Source of the DNA: Sinorhizobium fredii NGR234
Lineage (GTDB): Bacteria > Pseudomonadota > Alphaproteobacteria > Rhizobiales > Rhizobiaceae
Assembly (NCBI RefSeq): GCF_000018545.1
Contig: NC_012587.1
Location: forward strand, 1,860,001 to 1,924,000
Length of the DNA: 64,000 nt
Direction of reading: 5' to 3'
The translations under genes and the position numbers were made by a program. Numbering within the stretch: the stretch's first letter is position 1; the number at the start of each line of letters is the position of its first letter. Of the stretch, positions 36,357 to 44,670 are shown piece by piece. Below the pieces are notes generated by a model that had not been told where the DNA came from, ran no database searches, and saw nothing but the letters and a program-made list of their open reading frames with translations.

Positions 36357-37109
36357 TCATCGTGGAGAACGCGCGACGACGGCGATGATCGGCCCGAGCG
36401 GAAACAACCGGTCTTGGCGGTTGATCTCCGGCGCGTAAAGGCTCGAGATCGTGCCGTCGAGGAAGAGCGCGTTCGGGCAATCGAGCCCGTCGAGAAACAG
36501 CGTCGCGAAGTCATGGAAGCGCACCGGGCGCTTCGAAACCACAAAAACGACCTCGCCGCTTTTCGTCACCCCGACGCCGTTGCGGGTCTTCAGGCTATCG
36601 CTGTCCGGCAGGAAGCGCGGGTGGAGCGCTCCGTCGATGACCAGCATCGGACCGGACTGCGTCGCAAAACGCGGCTTGATGCCGGCGTCGCGATAGGCCT
36701 CCGCCGCCATCACGCCGGCCTTGCCGTCGCCGAAATAGAAGACGCCATTCGGCAGCAGGTGAAAGTTGCCCCAGCCGGGGTTGGTATTGAGCGGCGCCTG
36801 CTCCACACCCTCTTCGACATGCAGGCCGACCGGGGAAAGGTCCTCGTGATACATGCCACCATTCATGGCGAAGACGATGTATTCGTCGCGCTGGCGCAGT
36901 TCGAGCGACAGCGCCTGGAAGGATTTGAAGGGTACGCCCGCCTGGTCCTTGTTGTAGAGGCGAATGTCGCTCGCCGCGGGGTCGAAGCTGCAGGCGACAT
37001 AGTCCTCGCCGAGATGGCTCACGTTGCGGCAGGCGGCGAACGCAGGGGCAGCAAGGCCGGCGGAGAGCATGGCGGCGCCGGCGAGCAAAGATTTGGGAAA
37101 CAGCGGCAT
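36357..37109 (-). CDS. Exported DUF2233 / phosphodiester-glycosidase-domain protein
   Basis: A 250-residue protein with a signal peptide (start at 37109; cleavage near PAFAACRN) and the DUF2233/NAGPA-like domain: VFAMNGGMYHEDLSPVGLHV, QSGPMLVIDGALHP, LFLDGTISSLYAP. Relatives remove a sugar phosphate or glycosyl cap in phosphodiester links; the bacterial substrate is generally unknown. It starts upstream of the sigma operon on the same strand with no overlap. Confidence 0.78.
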   Translation of the reverse strand: MPLFPKSLLAGAAMLSAGLAAPAFAACRNVSHLGEDYVACSFDPAASDIRLYNKDQAGVPFKSFQALSLELRQRDEYIVFAMNGGMYHEDLSPVGLHVEEGVEQAPLNTNPGWGNFHLLPNGVFYFGDGKAGVMAAEAYRDAGIKPRFATQSGPMLVIDGALHPRFLPDSDSLKTRNGVGVTKSGEVVFVVSKRPVRFHDFATLFLDGLDCPNALFLDGTISSLYAPEINRQDRLFPLGPIIAVVARSPR

Positions 37110-37278
37110 GGTTGGCACCCGGATGGAATCGCACTGCGCAGCATCGCATAGATTGCGGCAGTTCTGTGCGCGCACGTCTTTGCCGACACGCGAATGAGTT
37201 CTCTCACGGCGCGGACGCGCCGCGTCGGCGGTGCGAGAGGCTATCAAGTGTCATCAAACGCGGTGGGCGCGTTCTCTA

Positions 37279-37983
37279 TCAAAGACCAAGTGCCACCATA
37301 TGGAAACGCAGTTGCTCTCTGGGATAGCGAAAGTCTCGGCCGATGGGACAGGCATCGCGGGAAAGGCAGCCATCTAAAAGACAGCCGGCCGCCCCGGCCT
37401 CGGCCTTGAGATGCGTGCGGCATCGCCCCACATCGAACAGACCGGTCCCCAGGGCATCCACCGGGCAGGCGGAAATGCACGGCTTGCCGATACAGTCGCC
37501 GCAAGGATGGTCGGCTGTAACGGAGCTCGTTTGCGGCAAGGCCCGGTCAAAGCCGAGCGCGCCGCGGTAGCCGTGCCACAGCCCATACCGCGGGTGGATC
37601 AATATGCCGAGTGGAGAAGCCTTCAAGCCTTCGGCGCGCATCGCCCATTGCTGGAAGGGCTGCCAGGGCGGATCGGAGGGGAAATAGGCGGTGGCGCCGG
37701 CGGCCTCGGCCACCGGCAAGATCACCTGCTTCGACCACTCGTCGAGCGGGTCGGCGCCGCCGCAATCCGGCTCGACTGCGCGCCAGCGGCTGAAGGACCT
37801 CCAGATCGAACCGCCGATATTGCCGATCAGCACGACGCTCGCGGCGGGCTCGCCACCGTCCAGCAGGGGCGCGGTTTCCCCCGGCGTGAAATTCACGCTG
37901 CCGCGCAAAAAAAGACCGTGCGGCTCGAGAGCCGCACGGATCGTTTCGACGAGATTGTCGACACAAGCGGGGGCAGCCGTCAT
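37279..37983 (-). CDS. Ferredoxin-like [4Fe-4S] protein next to the MttB homologue
   Basis: A 234-residue protein whose C-terminal third has ferredoxin cysteines: CGDCIGKPCISACP and, further on, CLLDGCLSRDACP, similar to the iron-sulfur part of QueG-type proteins. The first 130 residues are not recognised, apart from Trp-rich segments. Its start overlaps, as ATGA, the end of an in-frame continuation of mttB, suggesting coupling to the methyltransferase. It could give electrons to a corrinoid activation step, but this is inference. Confidence 0.7.
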   Translation of the reverse strand: MTAAPACVDNLVETIRAALEPHGLFLRGSVNFTPGETAPLLDGGEPAASVVLIGNIGGSIWRSFSRWRAVEPDCGGADPLDEWSKQVILPVAEAAGATAYFPSDPPWQPFQQWAMRAEGLKASPLGILIHPRYGLWHGYRGALGFDRALPQTSSVTADHPCGDCIGKPCISACPVDALGTGLFDVGRCRTHLKAEAGAAGCLLDGCLSRDACPIGRDFRYPREQLRFHMVALGL

Positions 37984-38090
37984 TTCGGCTTCGGCCCCTG
38001 AAGTTCGTAATGCGGGCGCCAGACCTCCTTCTGGATCATGTCGGCCACCTGCGCCGCGCCGCCTTGCTCCCTGGCTCGCTCGGGACCCCT
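37980..38090 (-). other. In-frame extension of the MttB-like gene after its TGA
   Basis: After the TGA at 38091-38093 the mttB frame stays open for 36 codons and ends in VADMIQKEVWRPHYELQ, then GPKPK. Its own TGA overlaps the ATG of the ferredoxin-like gene. The first ten codons use rare codons (AGG, CGA, GGT, CAA); the rest looks like normal coding sequence. It may be the split-off true C-terminus, a separate small peptide from an internal GTG/ATG, or chance. Confidence 0.4.
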
Positions 38091-39665
38091 TCAGGTGAAG
38101 GCGTCCGGCATCGAGTCCTTGCGCTTGGCGATATAGTCCTTGAGGGCTTCGTCGATCGCCGGGTCGAGGTAAGGCGCCTCGTAATGTTCGAGCCAGCTAC
38201 GGGCGAGCGCATTGGCGCGCTGCTCGATCCGCTTCTCGCCTTCGATCTCCCACTGTTCGAAGGAATTGTTGTCGGCGAGCGGCGAGCGGTAGAAGGCGGT
38301 CTGGAAGTTGGCCTGGGTGTGGGCGCAACCGAGATAGTGGCTGCCGGGACCGACTTCGCGGATCGCGTCGAGCGCCTGGGCGTTTTCGGAAAGGTCGACG
38401 CCCTCGGCCATCTTCTGCATCATGCCGAGCTGGTCCTGGTCGATCATGAACTTCTCGTAGGACGAGACGAGACCGCCTTCGAGCCAGCCGGCCGCGTGCA
38501 GCACGAAGTTGGTGCCGGCGAGCAGGGTCATGTTGATGGTGTTCGCCGATTCATGCGCGGCCTGGGCATCGGGGACCTTGGAGCCACAGAGCGAACCGCC
38601 GGTACGGAACGGCAAGCCAAGGCGGCGGGCGAGCTGCGCCGCGCCGTAGGAGACGAGTGACGGCTCCGGCGTGCCGAAGGTCGGGGCGCCCGACTGCATC
38701 GAGATCGAGGCGGCGAAGGTGCCGAACAGCACCGGCGCGCCCTTGCGGATCAGCTGGGTGAACGAGGCACCGGCGAGCACTTCGGCCAGGATCTGCGTCA
38801 GCGTGCCGGCGACGGTCACCGGGCTCATCGCGCCGGAAAGAATGAAGGGCGAAAGCACGCAGGCCTGGTTATGGCGCGCATAGACCTTGAGGGCGCCCAC
38901 CATCGTCTCGTCGAAGACCATCGGCGAATTGGCGTTGATGAGGTTCAGCGTGACGGTGTTGTTTTCGACGAAATCGTCGCCGAAGACGATCTTCGCCATG
39001 GCGATCGTGTCTTCCGCCCGCTCCGGCGCAGTCACCGAGCCCATGAAGGGTTTGTCGGAGTAGCGGATATGGCTGTAGACCATGTCCAGATGGCGCTTGT
39101 TGACCGGGATGTCGACCGGCTCGCAGACCGTGCCGCCCGACGAGTGAACGGACGGCGCCATGTAGGCGAGCTTCACGAAATTGCGGAAATCCTCGATCGT
39201 CGCATAGCGGCGGTTGCCGTCGAGGTCGCGCACGAAGGGCGGGCCGTAGACCGGCGCGAAAACCGTTGCCTTGCCGCCGATATGGGCGTTGCGCTCGGGG
39301 TTGCGCGCATGCCAGGTGAAGTTCGACGGCGCGGTTTTCAGAAGTTCGCGGCAGAGGCCCTTCGGGAAATGCACGCGCTGGCCGCGCACATCGGCGCCGG
39401 CCGCCTTCCAAAGCTCGAGCGCTTCAGCGTCGTCACGGAATTCGATGCCGATCTCCTCGAGAATGATGTCGGCATTGCGCTCGATAAGCTGCAGGCCTTC
39501 CTCGTCGAGGACCTCGTACTCGCGAATCTTGCGCTGGATATAGGGCAGAGACGGTCCCGGACCGCCGCCGGTGCGGGATGCACGGCGCGCTGCCGCTCCC
39601 CGGCCCTCGCCACGCGCACGGCGTCCGCCGCCTTCGACCGCGCCTTGTTCTGTAACGTCGCTCAT
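38091..39665 (-). CDS. MttB-family (trimethylamine/betaine) methyltransferase, non-pyrrolysine
   Basis: A 524-residue TIM-barrel methyltransferase of the MttB superfamily: YIQRKIREYEVLDEEGLQLI, NAHIGGKATVFAPVYGPPF, GSHYLGCAHTQANFQTAFYR. It has no in-frame UAG, so it is a non-pyrrolysine member like the glycine betaine methyltransferase MtgB of Desulfitobacterium. It probably moves a methyl group from a quaternary amine to the corrinoid protein encoded divergently. The start at 39665 follows GGGAGAGG. Residues 8-35 are Gly/Arg-rich (GGGRR at 12-16), outside the barrel. The substrate cannot be read from the sequence. Confidence 0.87.
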   Translation of the reverse strand: MSDVTEQGAVEGGGRRARGEGRGAAARRASRTGGGPGPSLPYIQRKIREYEVLDEEGLQLIERNADIILEEIGIEFRDDAEALELWKAAGADVRGQRVHFPKGLCRELLKTAPSNFTWHARNPERNAHIGGKATVFAPVYGPPFVRDLDGNRRYATIEDFRNFVKLAYMAPSVHSSGGTVCEPVDIPVNKRHLDMVYSHIRYSDKPFMGSVTAPERAEDTIAMAKIVFGDDFVENNTVTLNLINANSPMVFDETMVGALKVYARHNQACVLSPFILSGAMSPVTVAGTLTQILAEVLAGASFTQLIRKGAPVLFGTFAASISMQSGAPTFGTPEPSLVSYGAAQLARRLGLPFRTGGSLCGSKVPDAQAAHESANTINMTLLAGTNFVLHAAGWLEGGLVSSYEKFMIDQDQLGMMQKMAEGVDLSENAQALDAIREVGPGSHYLGCAHTQANFQTAFYRSPLADNNSFEQWEIEGEKRIEQRANALARSWLEHYEAPYLDPAIDEALKDYIAKRKDSMPDAFT

Positions 39666-40184
39666 TCGCTCATTCCTCTCCCGCCGCGTCCTCGCACGAA
39701 GGACGCGGCAACATTTCGGTGGGTGGGCGCATAATCCTTTCCGCAGGTCGAATCCAGTGGCGGCACCATGCGCCCGGCATGGATTTGGCCTAATGCTACC
39801 AAGCCGCCGGAGCGGTACGGGTCTCAATGCGCCAACAGGTGGCGCAACTTAGACACTCTTTCGGCGTGTCCGAGTTTGCCGTTGCGACAGCTACGCGACG
39901 GCCGCGCGCCCCGGCCATTCACCGAAGGATTGAGCAGTCGGTCGAACTAACATCTTGAACTGTTGCATAATTTTACCGACCCACCGATTCCGCGGCTGCC
40001 CAATATGCGGTAGGACTATAGAGTAGGACGACAGGAGGGCCGCGTCGTCGTTTTTCATCATGTGCGACGTCGCTTTCGAAAAGAGATTTTTAGGCGCCGC
40101 CCGCTAAGGATGAGACGACGCGTCCGGAGTGTGATCCGTGCCCCCCGCGCGAAACGGCTATGCCAGGAACCGAGGAACCCTACT
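39666..40184. other. Divergent promoter region MttB-like gene / corrinoid protein
   Basis: A 519-base gap without a convincing gene. The half nearer the corrinoid gene is AT-richer (TTGAACTGTTGCATAATTTT at about 39955), a candidate promoter reading toward it. Both genes of the methyl-transfer pair are thus likely controlled together from here. Confidence 0.5.
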
Positions 40185-40883
40185 ATGGCAGACGATGAAA
40201 TCATTCTCGAGGACCTTTCCGACGAGGAACTCGTGCAGCAGATGCATGACGACCTCTATGACGGTCTCAAGGAGGAAATCGAAGACGGAACGAACATCCT
40301 CCTCGAGCGGGGCTGGACGCCCTATGACATCCTGACCCAGGCACTCGTCGAAGGCATGCGCATCGTCGGCATCGACTTCCGCGACGGCATCCTGTTCGTG
40401 CCGGAAGTGCTGCTTTCCGCCAATGCGATGAAGGCGGGGATGACCATCCTGCGCCCGCTGCTCGCCGAGACCGGCGCGCCGAAGCTCGGCAAGATGGTGA
40501 TCGGCACCGTCAAGGGCGACATTCACGACATCGGCAAGAACCTCGTCGGCATGATGATGGAGGGCGCCGGCTTCGACGTCGTCGACCTCGGCATCAACAA
40601 TCCGGTCGAGAACTATCTGGAAGCGATCGAGCGCGAGCAGCCGGATATTCTCGGCATGTCGGCGCTGTTGACGACGACGATGCCCTACATGAAGGTTGTC
40701 ATCGACACGATGAAGGAAAAGGGCCTGCGCGACGATTACGTCGTTCTCGTCGGCGGCGCGCCGCTCAACGAGGAATTCGGCAAGGCCGTCGGCGCCGACG
40801 CCTATTGCCGCGATGCGGCGGTTGCCGTGGAAACCGCGAAGGATTACATGAGGCGTAAGCACAACCAGCTTGCCGCCGGCTGA
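40185..40883 (+). CDS. Corrinoid-binding methyl carrier protein (MtbC/MtgC type)
   Basis: A 232-residue protein with the two modules of methionine-synthase-type corrinoid proteins: an N-terminal four-helix cap and a Rossmann B12 domain with GDIHDIGKN (His114 as lower cobalt ligand), then SALLTTTMPYMK and VGGAPLNEEF. It carries the methyl group as methyl-Co(III) between donor and acceptor methyltransferases. Residues 1-34 contain 15 acidic residues and one Lys, unusually acidic. The upstream frame is open but Arg-rich and lacks a ribosome site near its ATG, while GAGGAACCCTACT precedes the chosen start. A strong terminator follows. Confidence 0.93.
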   Translation: MADDEIILEDLSDEELVQQMHDDLYDGLKEEIEDGTNILLERGWTPYDILTQALVEGMRIVGIDFRDGILFVPEVLLSANAMKAGMTILRPLLAETGAPKLGKMVIGTVKGDIHDIGKNLVGMMMEGAGFDVVDLGINNPVENYLEAIEREQPDILGMSALLTTTMPYMKVVIDTMKEKGLRDDYVVLVGGAPLNEEFGKAVGADAYCRDAAVAVETAKDYMRRKHNQLAAG

Positions 40884-40897
40884 TCCGTCTGACTTTG

Positions 40898-40940
40898 AAA
40901 AAGCCGGCTGCGCGGATGAAACCGACAGCCGGCTTTTTTG
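40898..40940 (+). terminator. Intrinsic terminator after the corrinoid protein gene
   Basis: AAGCCGGCTG (40901-40910) and CAGCCGGCTT (40926-40935) form a perfect stem with 15-base loop, followed by a run of T. A run of A precedes the stem, so it may work in both directions. Confidence 0.92.
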
Positions 40941-41006
40941 TTTGTTAGAAGGGGGCGCTAGCGCCCCCTTGCGCGACGACTGGTAAGACGCGCGGCATTG
41001 CTAGGC

Positions 41007-41165
41007 TCAATTGGCTGCACGGGCGACGTTCCGACCGGCCGATTCGGTGGCGTTCACGGCATTTGCGGTATCCCGCCCCATGCCGCGGATCGTGTTTGCG
41101 CAGGAACTCAGGGTTGCGAGCGCCAGGAGGATCGCGCCGATCGTCGCGAGAGATTTTGTTGTCAT
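41007..41165 (-). CDS. Entericidin-like small lipoprotein
   Basis: A 52-residue protein: Lys-bearing N-terminus, hydrophobic stretch, lipobox LSSC, then the entericidin pattern CANTIRGMGRDTANAVNAT. Entericidins are small envelope lipoproteins of uncertain role. AGAGGA lies nine bases before the ATG at 41165 (another ATG is two codons upstream). A paralogue is at 43067-43216. Confidence 0.8.
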   Translation of the reverse strand: MTTKSLATIGAILLALATLSSCANTIRGMGRDTANAVNATESAGRNVARAAN

Positions 41166-41204
41166 GACCATGATTCCTCTGGGTTGATGCAAGGTGGAAT
41201 AAAG

Positions 41205-41825
41205 ATGGAAAACGCAACGTCGGCAAGAGAACGTGCACAACCAAGGAAAGTTCACGTTATCGGCTGCGGTGCCATCGCGCGCGAAATTCTTGCGATCTGC
41301 GAGGCCAACAAGCTCCACCATATCGAGTTGAACTGTCTTCCCGCCATCTGGCACAACACGCCGGAAAAGATCGTACCCGGCCTTCGCGAAGCGATCGCCC
41401 GGGCCCGTGCCGACGGCTTTGAGCGCATCTTCATCGCCTATGCCGATTGCGGCACCGGCGGCCTCCTCGACCGGCTCTGCGAGGAAGAGGGCGTCGAGCG
41501 GATTCCCGGACCGCATTGCTACTCGTTCTTCGCGGGCAACGCCGATTTTGCCGCACGCTGGGACGACGATATTACTGCCTTCTTCCTCACCGATTTTCTC
41601 GCCCGCCAGTTCGAGGCCTTCGTCGTCGAGCCGCTCGGCCTCGATCGCCACCCGGAACTGCGAGACATGTATTTCGGCCACTATCGCAAGCTCATCTATC
41701 TGTCGCAGGTCGAAGACGAGTCTCTGCAAAAGAAGGCCCGTCAAGCCGCCGAATATCTCGGGCTCGAATATGAGTACCGCTTTACCGGTTATGGTGATCT
41801 CAGCCGATCGCTGATCGAAGCCTGA
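41205..41825 (+). CDS. DUF1638 protein of the corrinoid methyltransfer locus
   Basis: A 206-residue protein with the DUF1638 pattern: VHVIGCGAIAREILAI, YADCGTGGLLDRLCEEEGV, PGPHCYSFFAGN. Conserved Cys and His residues suggest metal or cofactor binding. DUF1638 genes are common beside MttB-type methyltransferases and corrinoid proteins in anaerobes and alphaproteobacteria, so a helper role in methyl transfer is plausible but unproved. The N-terminal segment SARERAQPRK is basic. The start at 41205 is 39 bases from the divergent lipoprotein gene. Confidence 0.8.
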   Translation: MENATSARERAQPRKVHVIGCGAIAREILAICEANKLHHIELNCLPAIWHNTPEKIVPGLREAIARARADGFERIFIAYADCGTGGLLDRLCEEEGVERIPGPHCYSFFAGNADFAARWDDDITAFFLTDFLARQFEAFVVEPLGLDRHPELRDMYFGHYRKLIYLSQVEDESLQKKARQAAEYLGLEYEYRFTGYGDLSRSLIEA

Positions 41826-42011
41826 TCGATACCTCGACCAAGGTCCGTGTGGAGGGTTTTTCACGCCGCGTCGGCGGTGCGAAAGGTTCCTCGCCATTGC
41901 CGCGATACGCCAGGCAGCGTCTGCTTAAGGCGACGGTAACGCCTGTGTCGGCATATCCGTTGCTGCGCCGCCGTCATCGCGTGCGAGCCCAGAACAGTCC
42001 TTGCCATCGTC

Positions 42012-42830
42012 ATGTACCAATCGAATAGCGCCCTCTCGGAAAAAGAAGCAAAACCGGCAGCCTCGGCCGGCCGGCGCATCGTCGTGGTTACCGCGGGGGG
42101 CGACAATCCGAACATCATGATAAACGCGCTCGCCGCCCAATTTTCCGACATCGTCGTGCTGCAGGAGCAGCCGGAATCCAAGGCGCTTTTTGTCAGACGG
42201 CGTGCGCGAAAACTCGGATGGGCGATGGCCCTAGGGCAGCTAGGGACGATGGTCGCCTCACGTTTCGGCAAACGCTTCACACGCCGGCGGTCAGCCGAGA
42301 TCCTGCACTCCTACGGCGTGTCTTGCGAGGCCAACTCCTCCGTGCCGGTGCACCACATTGTCTCGATAAACGACGCCGAAGGCCGGGCGCGGCTCACGGC
42401 GCTGCGGCCCGCTGTCGTCTTCCTCATCAGCTGCCGCATGCTGAAACCGGAAACGCTGGCTGCTATCCCCTGCCCGGTCCTGAACTTCCATGCCGGCATC
42501 AACCCGCAATATCGCGGTCTGATGGGTGGCTACTGGGCACTCGTAAATGGTGACCCGGAAAACTTCGGTGCGACCGTGCATCTGGTCGACGAAGGCGTCG
42601 ATACCGGCGGCATCCTCTATCAGTCGCGACAAACGCCGACCCGTGCCGATACGATGCACACCTACCCGCTGCTTCAGACCGCGGCCTCGACGGCTATCGC
42701 GATCCGGGCGGTCGAAGACGCGCTCGCCGGGAACCTCCAGCCCGTCGCCGTCTCTCAGCCTTCCCGGCAATGGTATCATCCACCCGCCTGGACCTGGCTC
42801 TGGAACGGCATGCGACGCGGCATCTGGTAA
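42012..42830 (+). CDS. Formyltransferase-domain protein
   Basis: A 272-residue protein. Its second half is a 10-formyltetrahydrofolate-dependent formyltransferase fold with LNFHAGINPQYRGLMGGYWA (Asn and His of the active site) and VDEGVDTGGILYQ (catalytic Asp). The N-terminal part is not the usual PurN or Fmt one. It may formylate an amino sugar or another amine, linking it to the folate genes nearby. The ribosome site is weak, so the exact start is uncertain. Confidence 0.75.
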   Translation: MYQSNSALSEKEAKPAASAGRRIVVVTAGGDNPNIMINALAAQFSDIVVLQEQPESKALFVRRRARKLGWAMALGQLGTMVASRFGKRFTRRRSAEILHSYGVSCEANSSVPVHHIVSINDAEGRARLTALRPAVVFLISCRMLKPETLAAIPCPVLNFHAGINPQYRGLMGGYWALVNGDPENFGATVHLVDEGVDTGGILYQSRQTPTRADTMHTYPLLQTAASTAIAIRAVEDALAGNLQPVAVSQPSRQWYHPPAWTWLWNGMRRGIW

Positions 42831-42848
42831 GGCGAGGAAGAGAGACTG

Positions 42849-43043
42849 ATGCAGCAGGACCGCTCCGAGCTCGTTCTCGACCCGACCGACCACTGGACCG
42901 TATGGGACAATATGACCGGTCTACCCGCGGTATTTGCGGACCAGATTCTAGCCGGGCTCACGGAATCCGAGGCGGAAGCAGCGCTCCGAGTCCTCGTCGC
43001 AATCGGGCCGGGTCGCGCGACGGCGGCCGAGGATGCGGCATAG
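42849..43043 (+). CDS. Small acidic protein, unknown
   Basis: A 64-residue protein with GAGGAAGAGAGACTG before the ATG, 18 bases after the formyltransferase gene, so likely cotranscribed. No family recognised; it contains DPTDHWTVWDNMTGLPAVFA and an acidic helical part. Confidence 0.5.
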   Translation: MQQDRSELVLDPTDHWTVWDNMTGLPAVFADQILAGLTESEAEAALRVLVAIGPGRATAAEDAA

Positions 43044-43066
43044 TCGCTTCGACGTCGCCCGCTATC

Positions 43067-43216
43067 CTACTGAGCGGCAGTCAGGACGCGTTTGGTTGCG
43101 CTATCCACAGCATGGCCCGTCTGCGTACTATCCTGCCTGAAGCCGCGCGCAGTGTTTGCGCAGGATGTAAGCGCGAGAAGTGCGAGACACAGCATTGCGA
43201 TCGCAGTCTTTGGCAT
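43067..43216 (-). CDS. Second entericidin-like small lipoprotein
   Basis: About 49 residues: hydrophobic leader and lipobox (LALTSC), then CANTARGFRQDSTQTGHAVD. The arrangement and length match the lipoprotein at 41007-41165, so the two are paralogues. GGAGGTC precedes two adjacent ATG codons (43219 and 43216). Confidence 0.75.
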   Translation of the reverse strand: MPKTAIAMLCLALLALTSCANTARGFRQDSTQTGHAVDSATKRVLTAAQ

Positions 43217-43344
43217 CATGACCTCCGTCGGCACATCCGATGGAAATGATGCGCGTTTCTGCGAAATCAAGCGGCGCGGGTGTCTCGGGTGAGGGAATAC
43301 TGGCGGCATGCCCTATGTCATACCCAATCTATGATTGGAGAACC

Positions 43345-43521
43345 ATGATGACCCGCAAATCATCGATCGTCGCAGCCGCGATTGCCGTTTTGACGCTCGC
43401 GGGATGTATGACCAATCAAGCCAGCCGAAACACGAGCCCGCCTCCCGCAAGCGCTTCAAGCGGCTCCGGCGGTAGCAGCATGGGCGGCGACAGCCAAGGC
43501 AGTGGAGGTTCCGGTTACTGA
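43345..43521 (+). CDS. Small Ser/Gly-rich lipoprotein
   Basis: A 58-residue protein with a lipoprotein signal (LTLAGC) and a low-complexity tail rich in Ser, Gly and Pro. GGAG lies four bases before the first of two ATG codons. Function unknown. Confidence 0.65.
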   Translation: MMTRKSSIVAAAIAVLTLAGCMTNQASRNTSPPPASASSGSGGSSMGGDSQGSGGSGY

Positions 43522-43574
43522 TCGGCATCCAAGCCGAAGCCCGCTCGCGGTGTGGCGAACGGGCTTAGAGAGCC

Positions 43575-44042
43575 TCAGTAATAGGGCGAGTAGCACTGTT
43601 GACGGGAACCGCCGTAGGGCTGGAAGGAATTGTCCCAGGCGCGATAAGACCGGTACTGATCGTAGCACCAGCTCACATGGCGCTGTGGCAACCGAGGCTC
43701 GGCATAGCGGGGCTCCGCGTAACGCGGCGGCGCGGCGATGGCGCCGCCGATGACAACGCCCGCCCCGAAGGCCGCCAGCGGATACCACCAGCCGTTGTCA
43801 TGCCGGCGATATCCTTCCCGGCGATAGCGATAACCGCGATACCCATTGTAATAGCCGTAGCGATCGCCTTCCGCTTCACGCCAGGCCCGGCGGGGGCCAC
43901 CACGGTGGTGCCACGGCTTGTGGTGAACCAGTTCTACGCTGGAGCCGGACTGCGGCGCCGACGGAACGGGCATGGCCTGTGCAGGTCCATAACTCGTGAA
44001 AGCCGTTGCGGCCGCGAGGAACAGGATACCAATCTTCTTCAT
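43575..44042 (-). CDS. BA14K-family exported protein
   Basis: A 155-residue protein with a signal peptide ([15 protein letters not shown], cleavage near AQAMPV), a Tyr/Arg/Gly-rich middle ([19 protein letters not shown]), one hydrophobic glycine-rich segment ([13 protein letters not shown]) and the C-terminal BA14K signature [20 protein letters not shown]. In Brucella BA14K is an immunoreactive, lectin-like protein; in rhizobia the role is unclear. Confidence 0.85.
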   Translation of the reverse strand: MKKIGILFLAAATAFTSYGPAQAMPVPSAPQSGSSVELVHHKPWHHRGGPRRAWREAEGDRYGYYNGYRGYRYRREGYRRHDNGWWYPLAAFGAGVVIGGAIAAPPRYAEPRYAEPRLPQRHVSWCYDQYRSYRAWDNSFQPYGGSRQQCYSPYY

Positions 44043-44367
44043 CTCAACATCCGATCTGTTGCAATGCTACCTGTTTGCCGAATGTGACGTGAATGGAGGG
44101 TGAATGACCTTTTGCTGATATTCCGAGCTCGCTGCGTAGTCAGCGTCTCGACTCGACCTCCCGCGCAATATCGCCGCCAAAAGAGCGGCTTTCCCGGGCG
44201 TGTTTCGGCGTCTCGAATGTCAAACACGTCCGCTCAGGGAGCCGTGACGCATTTCGCTTGCGTGGAAACCGTGGAGCGTCGTTTTTTGACACATCCGACG
44301 TCGTGGCAAGGTGAGCCACGACGCATGGACATGCGCATTGTCCCCTCTTGAGGAGAACAGGAATCCC
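44043..44367. other. Divergent intergenic region BA14K / one-carbon operon
   Basis: A 325-base gap holding the promoter of the metV/metF-like operon. The most obvious structure is the inverted repeat at 44299-44323. No gene was seen. Confidence 0.5.
44299..44323. promoter_or_regulatory. 9-bp inverted repeat before the MetV/MetF-like operon
   Basis: CGTCGTGGC (44299-44307) and GCCACGACG (44315-44323) are perfect complements with a seven-base loop, ending 44 bases before the first gene. It could be an operator or an RNA hairpin in the leader; no T-run follows. Confidence 0.5.
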
Positions 44368-44670
44368 ATGGCAGACCGCATCATCGTCTACTGGCGCGAT
44401 ATTCCCGCCCAGGTCATCATCAAACAGGGCCGCAAGAGCGCCAAGCGCGAACTTTCGCTGCGTTTCACCGAGGCGATCGACATGTGCGCCATGCGCACCG
44501 GCGCCGCCGAGACCGACGACTATCTCGCCGAATGGCGCAAGGCCGACCCTGTCCCTGTGTCAGACGATCTCGAGGCGGAGGCCGACACGGCGGCGGCCGA
44601 ACTGGAGGCCGCCTACGACCGGGAGCGGCTCGTTGCACTCGTCAAGGCCGGAGGGCGGGAAAATGCCTGA
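44368..44670 (+). CDS. Virulence-factor-domain small protein of the one-carbon operon
   Basis: A 100-residue protein with the pattern of the Pfam family called Virulence_fact (VYWRDIPAQVIIKQGRKSAK, LSLRFTEAIDMCAM). The function is unknown despite the name. GAGGAGAACAGG precedes the start, and its end overlaps the MetV-like gene by eight bases. Since the next genes act on folate-bound carbon, it may be an accessory subunit of that system. Confidence 0.75.
   Translation: MADRIIVYWRDIPAQVIIKQGRKSAKRELSLRFTEAIDMCAMRTGAAETDDYLAEWRKADPVPVSDDLEAEADTAAAELEAAYDRERLVALVKAGGRENA

Noticed and set aside
38091..39665. Possible pyrrolysine-containing MttB
   Set aside because: No in-frame UAG exists in the barrel; it reads as a non-pyrrolysine MttB-family member.
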